Assembly: GCA_017417005.1 (NCBI GenBank)
Contig: JAFQAA010000057.1
Span: 1 to 37,086, forward strand
Length of the DNA: 37,086 nucleotides
Source of the DNA: Elusimicrobiaceae bacterium
GTDB lineage: Bacteria > Elusimicrobiota > Elusimicrobia > Elusimicrobiales > Elusimicrobiaceae
Reading direction: 5' to 3'
The notes beneath the pieces are model-generated. The model worked only from the letters and a program-made list of their open reading frames with translations, was not told where the DNA came from and searched no databases. The position numbers were made by a program, and so were the translations under genes. Shown here in pieces: positions 9,574 to 16,574 of the stretch; within the stretch, counting starts at the first letter, position 1, and every line of letters starts with the position of its first letter.

Positions 9574-11013
9574 ATGAGAATCACTAAAATATCCCTTTTA
9601 TTCCTTTTACTAACCTTGCCCGCTTTTTGCCAGCAAAGCGCAATTATTGTTGAAGGCCCTTATGGACCGGCGCAAAAACAATTATCCGGGCAGAAAGAAT
9701 CTAAAAAAATTTCTGATATAAATAAAAAAATTGAAGAGCTTAAACAAGCCGCTAAAAATGAAGATTATAACTTTGTCAGAGAAACAGCCTTAAAACTGCT
9801 TTCCTCAGGTGCGCAAGATGCAAGAATTGAACGCCTGCTTGCTTTAAGTTATGAAAGAGAGGGCAATTGCAAAAATGCAATTTATTATGCTTCCCAAGCT
9901 ATTGCGCGCCAACCGGCTGATGCCCAGGCCTATGCCGTGCGGGCAAGTTGCTATTATAAAAACAGCGATATTTTAAGGGCCGGTGAAGATATTGAAACCG
10001 CTTTAAATTTAAATCCTAATTATATCTATGCTAAAGACTTAAAAAATTTAATTGATAATTATGAAAACCAAATTGTAAAAAAGAAAATTCAGGCAAAAAA
10101 TAAAAAGAAACTGCCCTCTTGGTTCTTGCCTTATTTGTTATGCGTGCTGGCCCTGCTTGGACTTTTGCTTTTTATGCATTTTAAAACCTTATATGCTTTA
10201 AAAGATAAAAAAGGAACAGCTTATAAAGGTATAAATATTAAGGAAAAATATAATTTTATCCGCCAAATAGGCGAGGGCGGTATGGGTAAAGTTTACGAGG
10301 CTTACGACACTATTTTAAAAAGAAAAGTAGCCGTTAAAAGAATAAAACCCGAACTTTTAAAAAACGAGCATATACGCGAACAATTTTTGGCAGAAGCACG
10401 CCTGGTTGCAATGCTGCGCCACCCTTGCATTGTTGAAATTTACACCGTTATTGAAACGGCAAACAGCCTTTATCTTGTTTTTGAATATGTTGACGGGCAA
10501 ACCTTGGAAACCCGCCTTGATATTGATAATAATTTAACCTTAGAGCAGGCAAAGGATATTTTTTCTTCCGTCTGTAAAGGCCTTGCTTACGCACACAGCC
10601 AAGATATTGTGCATTGTGATTTAAAGCCCGGAAATATTATGATTTCCGATAGCGGTATAGCAAAAGTTATGGATTTTGGTGTAGCCAAAAAACTTGCCGG
10701 CGCAGATAAAAAAGAAGCAAAAAATTTGGCCGGAACGCCGGCCTATATGTCGCCGGAGCAACAACAGGGCATAATGTCAAAACAATCAGATATTTATTCT
10801 TTGGCTGTTTGCTTATATGAAACGCTTTGCGGGCAAGTGCCGTGGTCTATTGAAGGTTTTGATGTAGAAACAAAAAAAATTGTTCCGCTTTCAAAATTAT
10901 TGCCTAATATCCCGCCCGCCGTTGATGCTTTAATTGAACGCTGCTTAAAAGAAGACCCAAGCGAAAGAGTGCAAAGCGTGGAAGAATTTTGGGAAAGATT
11001 ATCAAAAGCATAA
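9574..11013 (+). CDS. Membrane Ser/Thr protein kinase with external TPR sensor
   Basis: A 479-residue Hanks-type kinase with reversed layout. Residues 1-20 are a signal peptide or signal anchor (MRITKISLLFLLLTLPAFCQ), about 50-170 form TPR-like helices (for example ALKLLSSGAQDARIERLLAL), about 183-201 is a membrane helix (WFLPYLLCVLALLGLLLFM), and about 225-479 is the kinase. Catalytic features: glycine loop GEGGMGKV (233-240), Lys255 in VAVKRI, HCDLKPGN with Asp349 (Cys replaces Arg, so a non-RD kinase), DFG at 367-369 and GTPAYMSPEQ. PknB-type kinases usually have the kinase first and the sensor last. A TATAAT at 9557-9562 predicts a leader of only about 5 nt; no ribosome site precedes the ATG. 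Confidence 0.93.
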   Translation: MRITKISLLFLLLTLPAFCQQSAIIVEGPYGPAQKQLSGQKESKKISDINKKIEELKQAAKNEDYNFVRETALKLLSSGAQDARIERLLALSYEREGNCKNAIYYASQAIARQPADAQAYAVRASCYYKNSDILRAGEDIETALNLNPNYIYAKDLKNLIDNYENQIVKKKIQAKNKKKLPSWFLPYLLCVLALLGLLLFMHFKTLYALKDKKGTAYKGINIKEKYNFIRQIGEGGMGKVYEAYDTILKRKVAVKRIKPELLKNEHIREQFLAEARLVAMLRHPCIVEIYTVIETANSLYLVFEYVDGQTLETRLDIDNNLTLEQAKDIFSSVCKGLAYAHSQDIVHCDLKPGNIMISDSGIAKVMDFGVAKKLAGADKKEAKNLAGTPAYMSPEQQQGIMSKQSDIYSLAVCLYETLCGQVPWSIEGFDVETKKIVPLSKLLPNIPPAVDALIERCLKEDPSERVQSVEEFWERLSKA

Positions 11014-11106
11014 AATAAAAAATATTCTTTTTTTGTGCTAAAAATGCTATTCTTTATTTAAGGATTATTTTTGTTTGAGTAAGAAGTTTTTTTGGGAGAT
11101 TTTGTT

Positions 11107-12030
11107 GTGCAAAAAACTTATGTATTAAAAGATAATAAAATTGTGGAAGATGAAAACATAAGCGCAAATGCTTGCGATGTTTTGCTTTTTGTGGACCCAA
11201 CTTCCGCCGAGCAACAATATTTAATTAATGAATTAAAAATTGACGAGCACACCCTTGCTTCCGCAATGGACCCTGAAGAATTGCCCCGTGTTGAACAAGA
11301 ACCCAACCACACCGCTTTGATTTTAAACAGACCGCGCAATTATTCCGGCAAGGACCAACTTGTTTTTAAAGTTGCTTCCATGGGTTTATTTATGTTTAAA
11401 GATAAACTTGTTATTGTTATGACGGAAGATATACCGCTGTTTATCGGCAAAAGATTTAATACTATATCCTCCACCCAAGATGTTTTCTTAAAAATTATTT
11501 ACAATGCTATTGCCCATTATTTAGAACATTTGCGCGTTATCAATTTGATTTCCGAAGAAATTGAAAAGAAAATGACTGAATCGGTAGATAATAAATATTT
11601 GCTTAATTTGTTTAGTCTTGAAAAAAGTTTGGTTTATTATATCAGCGCAATTACAGCAAACGGCTTTGCTTTTGAAAAGTTAAGAAACTTCTCCGCCCGC
11701 CTTGGCTTTGATGAGGCAAGCAGAGAAACCCTTGATGATATTATAGTTGAAAATACCCAATCTCAAAAACAGGCGGAAATTTACTCCGACATTTTGGCCG
11801 GCCTTATGGATGCAAGAGCTTCTATTGTTAATAACAATTTAAACTTGCTTATCAAGCGTTTAAATAATATAACTATCGGTATTATGGTGCCGACTTTTGT
11901 TGTTAGCGCATTTTCTATGAACGTTAGAATACCGCTTGCCCAACATTACTATGCCTTTTGGATAGTTATGGCACTTGGCCTGCTTTCCGTTTGGGCTATG
12001 ATTTCCATTTGGAAATACAAAAAGTGGTAA
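11107..12030 (+). CDS. corA: CorA-family divalent metal transporter with SMN motif
   Basis: A 307-residue CorA-like protein, probably a pentameric Mg/Co channel of the inner membrane. A long acidic helical cytoplasmic domain is followed by two C-terminal membrane helices (about 253-272 and 282-300) and a basic end, KYKKW. The signature before the loop reads S270-M-N rather than the usual G-M-N, and the following loop is VRIPLAQHYY. The start is taken as GTG 11107 because GGGAG (11094-11098) lies 8 nt upstream; an in-frame TTG at 11092 would overlap that site. It follows the kinase gene by about 90 nt and ends in a bidirectional terminator. Selectivity cannot be read from sequence. Confidence 0.85.
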   Translation: MQKTYVLKDNKIVEDENISANACDVLLFVDPTSAEQQYLINELKIDEHTLASAMDPEELPRVEQEPNHTALILNRPRNYSGKDQLVFKVASMGLFMFKDKLVIVMTEDIPLFIGKRFNTISSTQDVFLKIIYNAIAHYLEHLRVINLISEEIEKKMTESVDNKYLLNLFSLEKSLVYYISAITANGFAFEKLRNFSARLGFDEASRETLDDIIVENTQSQKQAEIYSDILAGLMDARASIVNNNLNLLIKRLNNITIGIMVPTFVVSAFSMNVRIPLAQHYYAFWIVMALGLLSVWAMISIWKYKKW

Positions 12031-12044
12031 AATTTACAGATCGC

Positions 12045-12075
12045 AAAACCCCTGCTTTTTAGCAGGGGTTTTTTA
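12045..12075. terminator. Bidirectional terminator between convergent genes
   Basis: Stem CCCCTGCT (12049-12056) with AGCAGGGG (12061-12068), TTTT loop, preceded by AAAA and followed by TTTTTT. It can serve corA on the plus strand and the nuclease gene on the minus strand. Confidence 0.88.
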
Positions 12076-12090
12076 TAACAAAACACTTCA

Positions 12091-12624
12091 CTAGAGATTT
12101 TTAAGATAGTTTAAAAGCTCGTCAAATAAACGAGAAATAAGAGCCTTAATATCTTGCAAAAGGGTTTCCTGCTTATTAGGATTTTTTGGCATTTTACACC
12201 AATCAATATCTGCCTTAGTTTCTCCGTAATATCTAACGGCTAAATGATTATTTACCAGTTCCTCTGATAAATCATAACCTTGATTTTGCCCCAAAACAAT
12301 AACATCACAAAGGATGCGGAAATATTTATCCCTTTTACAATTTTTTAGAACAACAGGACCTTTAGATAAAATTTCTCCCGTAAGAGCTTGAGCTTGTTTT
12401 GCTTTTTTCTTTTCACAAGCATTTTGCGTTTTAATTTCAGGTGTATCAATGCCGTAAACACGAACGGAAACACCCCTGCAAAAAATATCTTGCGTGCAAG
12501 GCAAATTTACTTTAAAAGTATCTCCGTCATAAACGGAAACAACTTTTACATCGTCAAAATTTTCCGCATTAACAAGCGAAAAACAAAATAAGCCCACACA
12601 AAACAAAAAATATTTTTTAAACAT
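12091..12624 (-). CDS. Secreted staphylococcal-nuclease-like nuclease
   Basis: A 177-residue protein with a signal peptide (MFKKYFLFCVGLFCFSLVNA, cleavage near 20) and an SNase/OB fold. Conserved residues are in place: the DGDT motif at 33-36, Arg55 in VRVYGID, Glu63 in TPE, and Arg103 in DKYFR, matching the metal-binding Asp and the Arg/Glu/Arg catalytic set of thermonuclease. It likely cuts DNA or RNA in the periplasm or outside the cell with Ca2+. Several Cys residues (43, 49, 70, 96, 106) may form disulfides. It lies 3 nt downstream of the mechanosensitive-channel gene, so they are cotranscribed. The last 25 residues, after the core, are amphipathic. Confidence 0.9.
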   Translation of the reverse strand: MFKKYFLFCVGLFCFSLVNAENFDDVKVVSVYDGDTFKVNLPCTQDIFCRGVSVRVYGIDTPEIKTQNACEKKKAKQAQALTGEILSKGPVVLKNCKRDKYFRILCDVIVLGQNQGYDLSEELVNNHLAVRYYGETKADIDWCKMPKNPNKQETLLQDIKALISRLFDELLNYLKNL

Positions 12625-12627
12625 AAA

Positions 12628-13830
12628 TTAAAGAGTGTATCTTTCGTAAACCTTCAAATCAAAAACAGAAATGATAGATAAAAGATGATCAAAAATATCT
12701 GCCTGTATGCCTTCGTAAGAAACCCAGTTTGTATCACTAGAAAAGGCGTAAATTTCCAAGGGTAAACCCTCTGAAGTCGGCTCCAACTGGCGCACCATAC
12801 ATGTAAAATCTTGTGTAATTTTTTTGTTATGTTTTAAGTATTCCTGACAATAAGCCCTAAAGGTGCCGATATTAGTTAAGCGCCTGGTATTATAAATATT
12901 TTCGCGGTGTTCAACTTTTTGGTTATAATCGGCAAGTTCCTTTTCTTTTTTGGCAAGATAATCTTTTAAAAGGGAAATACTTTTTAATTTTTCAATTTCT
13001 TCAGAAGTTAAAAATTTTATTGAGTGGATATCTATGTTTATGGCTCTTTTTATTCTTCTGGCGCCGGATTCGCTCATCGCTCTCCAGTTGGTAAAGGAGT
13101 GCGAAACCAGGTCATAAGCAGGCACATTGACAATAGTATTATCCCAATTTTTAACTCTAACCGTGGCAAGCAAAATATCCACCACTTCGCCATCGGCGCC
13201 TTGGCCGGGAATAACTATCCAATCGCCAACACGCACAAGGTCGTTTAAAGAAAGTTGAAACCCGGATACAAGCCCTAAAATAGAATCTTTAAAAATTAAA
13301 AGTAAAATGGCAGATAAGGCTGTTAGCCCACCGAGTAAATAAACCGGTTCTTTATTAACAATAATAGACACCATTAAAATTATTGACACAAGCCAACAAA
13401 CAACCTGAATTGCTTGCACAATACCCTTTACAGGCATTTTAAAAGAACGGGCATATTTATCCCCCACCACACTTAAACAAGCTGTTATAAGCAAAGTAAA
13501 TTTTACTATTATAACTATATTAATAAGCCTTAAGAGAAAAGTTGTAAATTTTGGATAGGCTCCTGTTAAAATAAGCTCGCTTGCGCCAACTAAAAAACAA
13601 AGACCTATTGCAAAAAACAAATGGTCTAAAACTTTATGTTTGATAATTAAACTTATCCAACCTTTGCCAATAATCTGCCTGTTGCTTAAAATCTTTTCGG
13701 TAGTCCATTGTAAAGTGCGGGAAATATACTTTAAAAGAAAAATGATTAGTAATAGTATCGCCACACCTAAAATATATCTTGTAAAAACATTTTCAATAGA
13801 CAAAAAACTTTTTAAAAATTCACCCGACAT
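12628..13830 (-). CDS. ybdG: YbdG-type mechanosensitive channel (MscS superfamily)
   Basis: A 400-residue inner-membrane channel that would open under osmotic downshock. Five hydrophobic helices cover roughly residues 20-190. The MscS core follows: pore helix region ILLIFKDSILGLVSGFQLSL, then the beta domain VRVGDWIVIPGQGADGEVVD and VRVKNWDNTIVNVPAY, which is close to the YbdG/YnaI branch rather than MscS itself. The C-terminal domain contains the RRIKRAINIDIHSI segment typical of YbdG. Length is close to the E. coli protein (about 415). It diverges from the barrel gene at 13895 with a 64-bp shared promoter gap and leads a two-gene operon with the nuclease. Confidence 0.9.
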   Translation of the reverse strand: MSGEFLKSFLSIENVFTRYILGVAILLLIIFLLKYISRTLQWTTEKILSNRQIIGKGWISLIIKHKVLDHLFFAIGLCFLVGASELILTGAYPKFTTFLLRLINIVIIVKFTLLITACLSVVGDKYARSFKMPVKGIVQAIQVVCWLVSIILMVSIIVNKEPVYLLGGLTALSAILLLIFKDSILGLVSGFQLSLNDLVRVGDWIVIPGQGADGEVVDILLATVRVKNWDNTIVNVPAYDLVSHSFTNWRAMSESGARRIKRAINIDIHSIKFLTSEEIEKLKSISLLKDYLAKKEKELADYNQKVEHRENIYNTRRLTNIGTFRAYCQEYLKHNKKITQDFTCMVRQLEPTSEGLPLEIYAFSSDTNWVSYEGIQADIFDHLLSIISVFDLKVYERYTL

Positions 13831-13894
13831 AACTTCTCCTTTTATGCTATTATATCTATATACATATTGTATAAATTATGGAGGACTTTTAAAA

Positions 13895-14647
13895 ATGAAA
13901 AAAATTATTTTTAGCGCTCTTGCTCTTTTTTTAGTCGGACAAGTTTTTGCTTTAAATATTACTGACCCTTTCTATATGCCCAAAAAAGAAGGCTTTTTCT
14001 TAGATAGCACTTTGGCTTTTGAAAATAGTGGGCCTACAAGGGCTTATGGCATTAAAGAAACCTTTTATTATGGTATTATGGATAATTTGTCTTTAGGTGT
14101 TGATCTTGGTTGGGCCAAAATTAAAGATGGTGATAACGGCCTTCAAGACCCAAATATCTATGCAAGATATAGACTTATACACGAAGAAGACTCCCGCGAT
14201 GGCTTAGTTGTTGACTTAAAAGGGTATATCAGCCCAAGCATTTTTAATTCCCCGGCTAATGGCAAAAAAGGTGTTGCAAAAGGTTCTACTAATTTTGGTT
14301 TTTCCGTATTAGGTGGCTCAAGAGAGTGGCTTGCTAACACGCTTTTATATTTGGAAGTTTCCTTACAAAGTATCGGTAGCACAGATTACACAAAATCAGG
14401 CACAATTATCGGTATTTCCGGTAATGGCAAATACTATTTGGACGACTTAAACTCCTTTGGTGCCGGAGTGTTTACCAAAATGTATTCCGGCTTTGGCAAT
14501 AGTTATACAGGATATGGTATAAGACTTGATTATGCAAGAGTATTGCAAGATAACCTTGCTTTAGTGCCTTTCTGGTCCGCCGAAGCCCACAGCGATCATA
14601 TACCTTCAGAAGTAAATTATGGTATTACTTTAAGATATACTTTCTAG
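13895..14647 (+). CDS. Small outer-membrane beta-barrel protein
   Basis: A 250-residue protein with a signal peptide (MKKIIFSALALFLVGQVFA, cleavage near 19) and a strand-rich mature part ending in ITLRYTF, a typical barrel terminus almost the same as that of the FadL-like protein. GIKETFYYGIMDNLSLGVDL suggests alternating hairpins. The frame is open far upstream (to 13640) inside the divergent channel gene, but the ATG at 13895 has GGAGGA at 13880-13885 and gives the signal peptide, so it is the real start. No family or substrate is recognised. A strong terminator follows. Confidence 0.85.
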   Translation: MKKIIFSALALFLVGQVFALNITDPFYMPKKEGFFLDSTLAFENSGPTRAYGIKETFYYGIMDNLSLGVDLGWAKIKDGDNGLQDPNIYARYRLIHEEDSRDGLVVDLKGYISPSIFNSPANGKKGVAKGSTNFGFSVLGGSREWLANTLLYLEVSLQSIGSTDYTKSGTIIGISGNGKYYLDDLNSFGAGVFTKMYSGFGNSYTGYGIRLDYARVLQDNLALVPFWSAEAHSDHIPSEVNYGITLRYTF

Positions 14648-14666
14648 TTTCTTAAAATAATTTGAC

Positions 14667-14704
14667 AAAAGACCTTTGCGAAATAGCGCAAAGGTCTTTT
14701 TTTT
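14667..14704 (+). terminator. Strong terminator after the barrel gene
   Basis: A perfect 14-bp stem, AAAAGACCTTTGCG (14667-14680) with CGCAAAGGTCTTTT (14687-14700), six-base loop, then TTTT. Confidence 0.95.
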
Positions 14705-14720
14705 AGTAAAATCTAAGTAT

Positions 14721-15896
14721 ATGAAGAAATTTTTATTTTTTGCCTTGATTTGTCTTACTTTAAATCTTAACGGCGCGCAAATTATGCGCGGACCTTATAG
14801 CCAAGATACAGAGCTTACAACTGCCGTAATACGCTTTTCTACCGATGTCCCTTCTAGCGCGTGGATAGAATACGGACCTAAAGGCAACTGCTCGCTAGTT
14901 ATGGCAAACAGCCCAAAACAAAGAAACCATGTTATTACTTTGCACGGGCTTATTCCTAATACCCAATTTTGTTATAAAGTTTATGTGGAAAATAATAGAG
15001 GAACCGGCGTGCAAGAAGCACAAAACGGAACTTTCACAACTGCTTATAGCGCAGAAAGAAAAGAACTTAATTTTTTAGTTTTGGGTAATACCGCTGATCC
15101 AAACAATAATGCCGGACAAATAAAAAAACAACTCGCCCAAAGTATGCTTGAACATAAAGCAGATTTTTTAATTCACACAGGGAATATTGCAACAGACGGA
15201 CTTTTAAGTAATGTTTACACAGACTTCTTTGAACCTTTTAAAGAAGTATTAAAGCAAACGCCTTATATGGCCGCCCTTGGACAAGATGAATATGGCGCAC
15301 AAAGAACAAGCCAAGAAGGCAAAAACTTTTTAAGCTCTAATTATAAAGTAATAAATACTATGCCCTGGAGTAAAGGCACACCAAATTATTATTATTACGA
15401 TAGTGCAAATGCCCGTATAATTGTGCTTGATACAAATAATTTATATGATGCAATTTTTGCGCCCAAACTTGATAAAGATAGCAACCAATATGCTTGGCTC
15501 AAAAATACTCTTGCCACAGCCGGAGCAGATAAATGGAAAATCGTTGTTTTGCATCACCCTGTTTACTCAAGCGGAGCAAGTGAAGATAGATTAAGCCAGC
15601 TTCTTGCCCCCTTATTTGAAACCTATAAAGTGCATTTAGTGTTGCAAGGCCATCAGGGAGCCTATGAAAGAACAAAGCCTATACGCTCGGCACAGGCTAG
15701 CAAAACCGGCCCGATTTATGTAACTATCGGCGGGGCGGGGCGTTCTTTTGAGCCTTCTTCATACGATAATGAGTGGTCTAGTAAATATTATGCAACCCCT
15801 CATTTTGCCCAAATAAAAATTGTAGATAGAAAACTTTCTTTAAGAATTTATACCCACGAAAATAAAAAAATTGATGCGTTGGATATTTATTTCTAA
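14721..15896 (+). CDS. Purple-acid-phosphatase-like protein lacking metal ligands
   Basis: A 391-residue secreted protein: signal peptide (1-18), an N-terminal fibronectin-like domain of the purple acid phosphatase type (about 20-108), then a metallophosphoesterase fold (about 115-370). The five metal motifs are recognisable but altered. The first (GD) is GN at 122-123, the second (GDxxY) is GNIATDG at 154-160, the third (GNH) is GQD at 187-189, the fourth keeps HHP at 278-280, and the last (GHxH) is GHQG at 310-313. Four of the usual ligands are replaced. Hydrolase activity is therefore doubtful and a binding role is plausible. The ATG follows a TAAAAT (14707-14712) so closely that the mRNA may be leaderless. 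The open frame extends upstream into the terminator. Confidence 0.85.
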   Translation: MKKFLFFALICLTLNLNGAQIMRGPYSQDTELTTAVIRFSTDVPSSAWIEYGPKGNCSLVMANSPKQRNHVITLHGLIPNTQFCYKVYVENNRGTGVQEAQNGTFTTAYSAERKELNFLVLGNTADPNNNAGQIKKQLAQSMLEHKADFLIHTGNIATDGLLSNVYTDFFEPFKEVLKQTPYMAALGQDEYGAQRTSQEGKNFLSSNYKVINTMPWSKGTPNYYYYDSANARIIVLDTNNLYDAIFAPKLDKDSNQYAWLKNTLATAGADKWKIVVLHHPVYSSGASEDRLSQLLAPLFETYKVHLVLQGHQGAYERTKPIRSAQASKTGPIYVTIGGAGRSFEPSSYDNEWSSKYYATPHFAQIKIVDRKLSLRIYTHENKKIDALDIYF

Positions 15897-15909
15897 AAAA
15901 TATTTTTTC

Positions 15910-15939
15910 TTTACAGAAGTGTTTTAAATTTGATATAAT
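15910..15939 (+). promoter_or_regulatory. Extended -10 promoter of the tRNA-Val unit
   Basis: TTTACA (15910-15915), 18-nt spacer, and TATAAT (15934-15939) preceded by TG with one base between, an extended -10. Transcription should start near 15946 and run through the tRNA relic and tRNA-Val. Confidence 0.7.
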
Positions 15940-16010
15940 ATATATGTTGTTAGAAATAATGACGATAAATAATTAGTTCTTTTAGAAATTAGTTTTATTT
16001 TATAAATTAA

Positions 16011-16077
16011 GCCCAGTTAGCGCAGCGCTTACTAAATAAAAGTTTCGTTCCCTTAGGGAACGCGCGCGAGTTGGGTT
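16011..16077 (+). pseudogene. Broken tRNA-Val copy (tRNA-like relic)
   Basis: The first 19 bases plus 7 bases of leader match the intact tRNA-Val downstream with one change (A for G in the D-arm). Then the sequence diverges: the anticodon arm is reduced to GTTCCC-TTA-GGGAAC (16047-16061), with a three-base loop and no anticodon, and no T-arm is present. The end, GTTGGGT (16070-16076), can still pair with the first seven bases using wobbles. It cannot be a working tRNA. It is best explained as a decayed tandem duplicate, or an RNA that mimics a tRNA end. Confidence 0.6.
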
Positions 16078-16126
16078 AAAACAAATTAAGTTCTTTAAAA
16101 GTTTATAGATTTTAGTAATAAATTAA

Positions 16127-16198
16127 GCCCAGTTGGCGCAGCGGTAGCGCGTTCCCTTGACATGGGAAAGGTCACAGGTTCAAATCCTGTACTGGGCA
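16127..16198 (+). tRNA. tRNA-Val (anticodon GAC)
   Basis: A complete cloverleaf: acceptor GCCCAGT/ACTGGGC, D-arm GCGC/GCGC, anticodon arm TTCCC-TTGACAT-GGGAA with anticodon GAC, and T-arm ACAGG-TTCAAAT-CCTGT. The discriminator base is A. CCA is not encoded (the genomic sequence continues TAT), so it must be added. It decodes GUC/GUU. Confidence 0.95.
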
Positions 16199-16201
16199 TA
16201 T

Positions 16202-16249
16202 TTTATTGGCATTTTTGCCGATAAAATATGTCCTTGTAGAAACAACAAC
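16202..16249 (+). repeat. Direct repeat, copy 1, with hairpin
   Basis: 48 bp starting TTTATTGGCA and ending AACAACAAC. It matches 16385-16433 apart from a single one-base indel. Its first half forms a stem with a short T loop. It begins 4 bases after the tRNA end. The last part pairs onward: GAAACAACAA (16239-16248) with TTGTTGTTTC (16253-16262). Confidence 0.85.
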
Positions 16250-16384
16250 TGCTTGTTGTTTCGTCAGGATTTGAAAGGCGGAGCGTTATGTGAGTTTTGC
16301 CTTAGGCAAAGGCGAACATCGCGAGCCCGGCCTGCAGAAAAATTTCGTCAGAAATTTTATCGGAAGGCAAATCCTTAAAACACA
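16250..16384 (+). other. Hairpin-rich cassette between direct repeats
   Basis: 135 nt with nested pairing: outer GGATTTG (16267-16273) with CAAATCC (16368-16374), TTTGCC-TTA-GGCAAA (16296-16310) inside, and AAATTTC-GTCA-GAAATTT near 16340-16357. No convincing reading frame covers it; the frame that does also runs through the tRNA. It lies between tRNA-Val and the terminator at 16524 on the same strand, so it is probably transcribed. It could be a structured RNA or an inserted mini-element. Confidence 0.45.
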
Positions 16385-16433
16385 TTTATTGGCAATTTTT
16401 GCCGATAAAATATGTCCTTGTAGAAACAACAAC
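16385..16433 (+). repeat. Direct repeat, copy 2
   Basis: 49 bp matching 16202-16249 except for one extra A in the hairpin loop. The two copies flank the hairpin-rich cassette, as would follow from a duplication or an insertion with long target duplication. 16434-16523 holds nothing recognisable. Confidence 0.85.
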
Positions 16434-16523
16434 GGCTCTTCTTTAACTAATTTAATTTTCTAAACACTCCCAGTACGAAGACTTTCACAAAATATTTTAA
16501 AAATATTCTATTATTTAGGTATA

Positions 16524-16558
16524 AAAAAATCCCCGAGGTAAAAACCTTGGGGATTTTA
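16524..16558. terminator. Bidirectional terminator, tRNA unit / barrel gene
   Basis: Stem AAAATCCCCGAGG (16526-16538) with CCTTGGGGATTTT (16545-16557), one mismatch or wobble, and A/T runs on both sides. It can end the tRNA-Val transcript (plus) and the barrel operon (minus). Confidence 0.85.
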
Positions 16559-16574
16559 TTTTTTCTAAATCAAA

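Noticed and set aside
13640-13894. Upstream extension of the barrel gene
   Set aside because: It lies inside the divergent channel gene; the ATG at 13895 has the ribosome site and the signal peptide.
14662-14667. TTGACA as a -35 box for the phosphatase-like gene
   Set aside because: No -10 hexamer lies at a usable distance; the sequence is partly in the terminator stem.
16157-16378. Plus-strand frame after tRNA-Val
   Set aside because: It begins inside the tRNA and runs through the hairpin cassette; there is no ribosome site.
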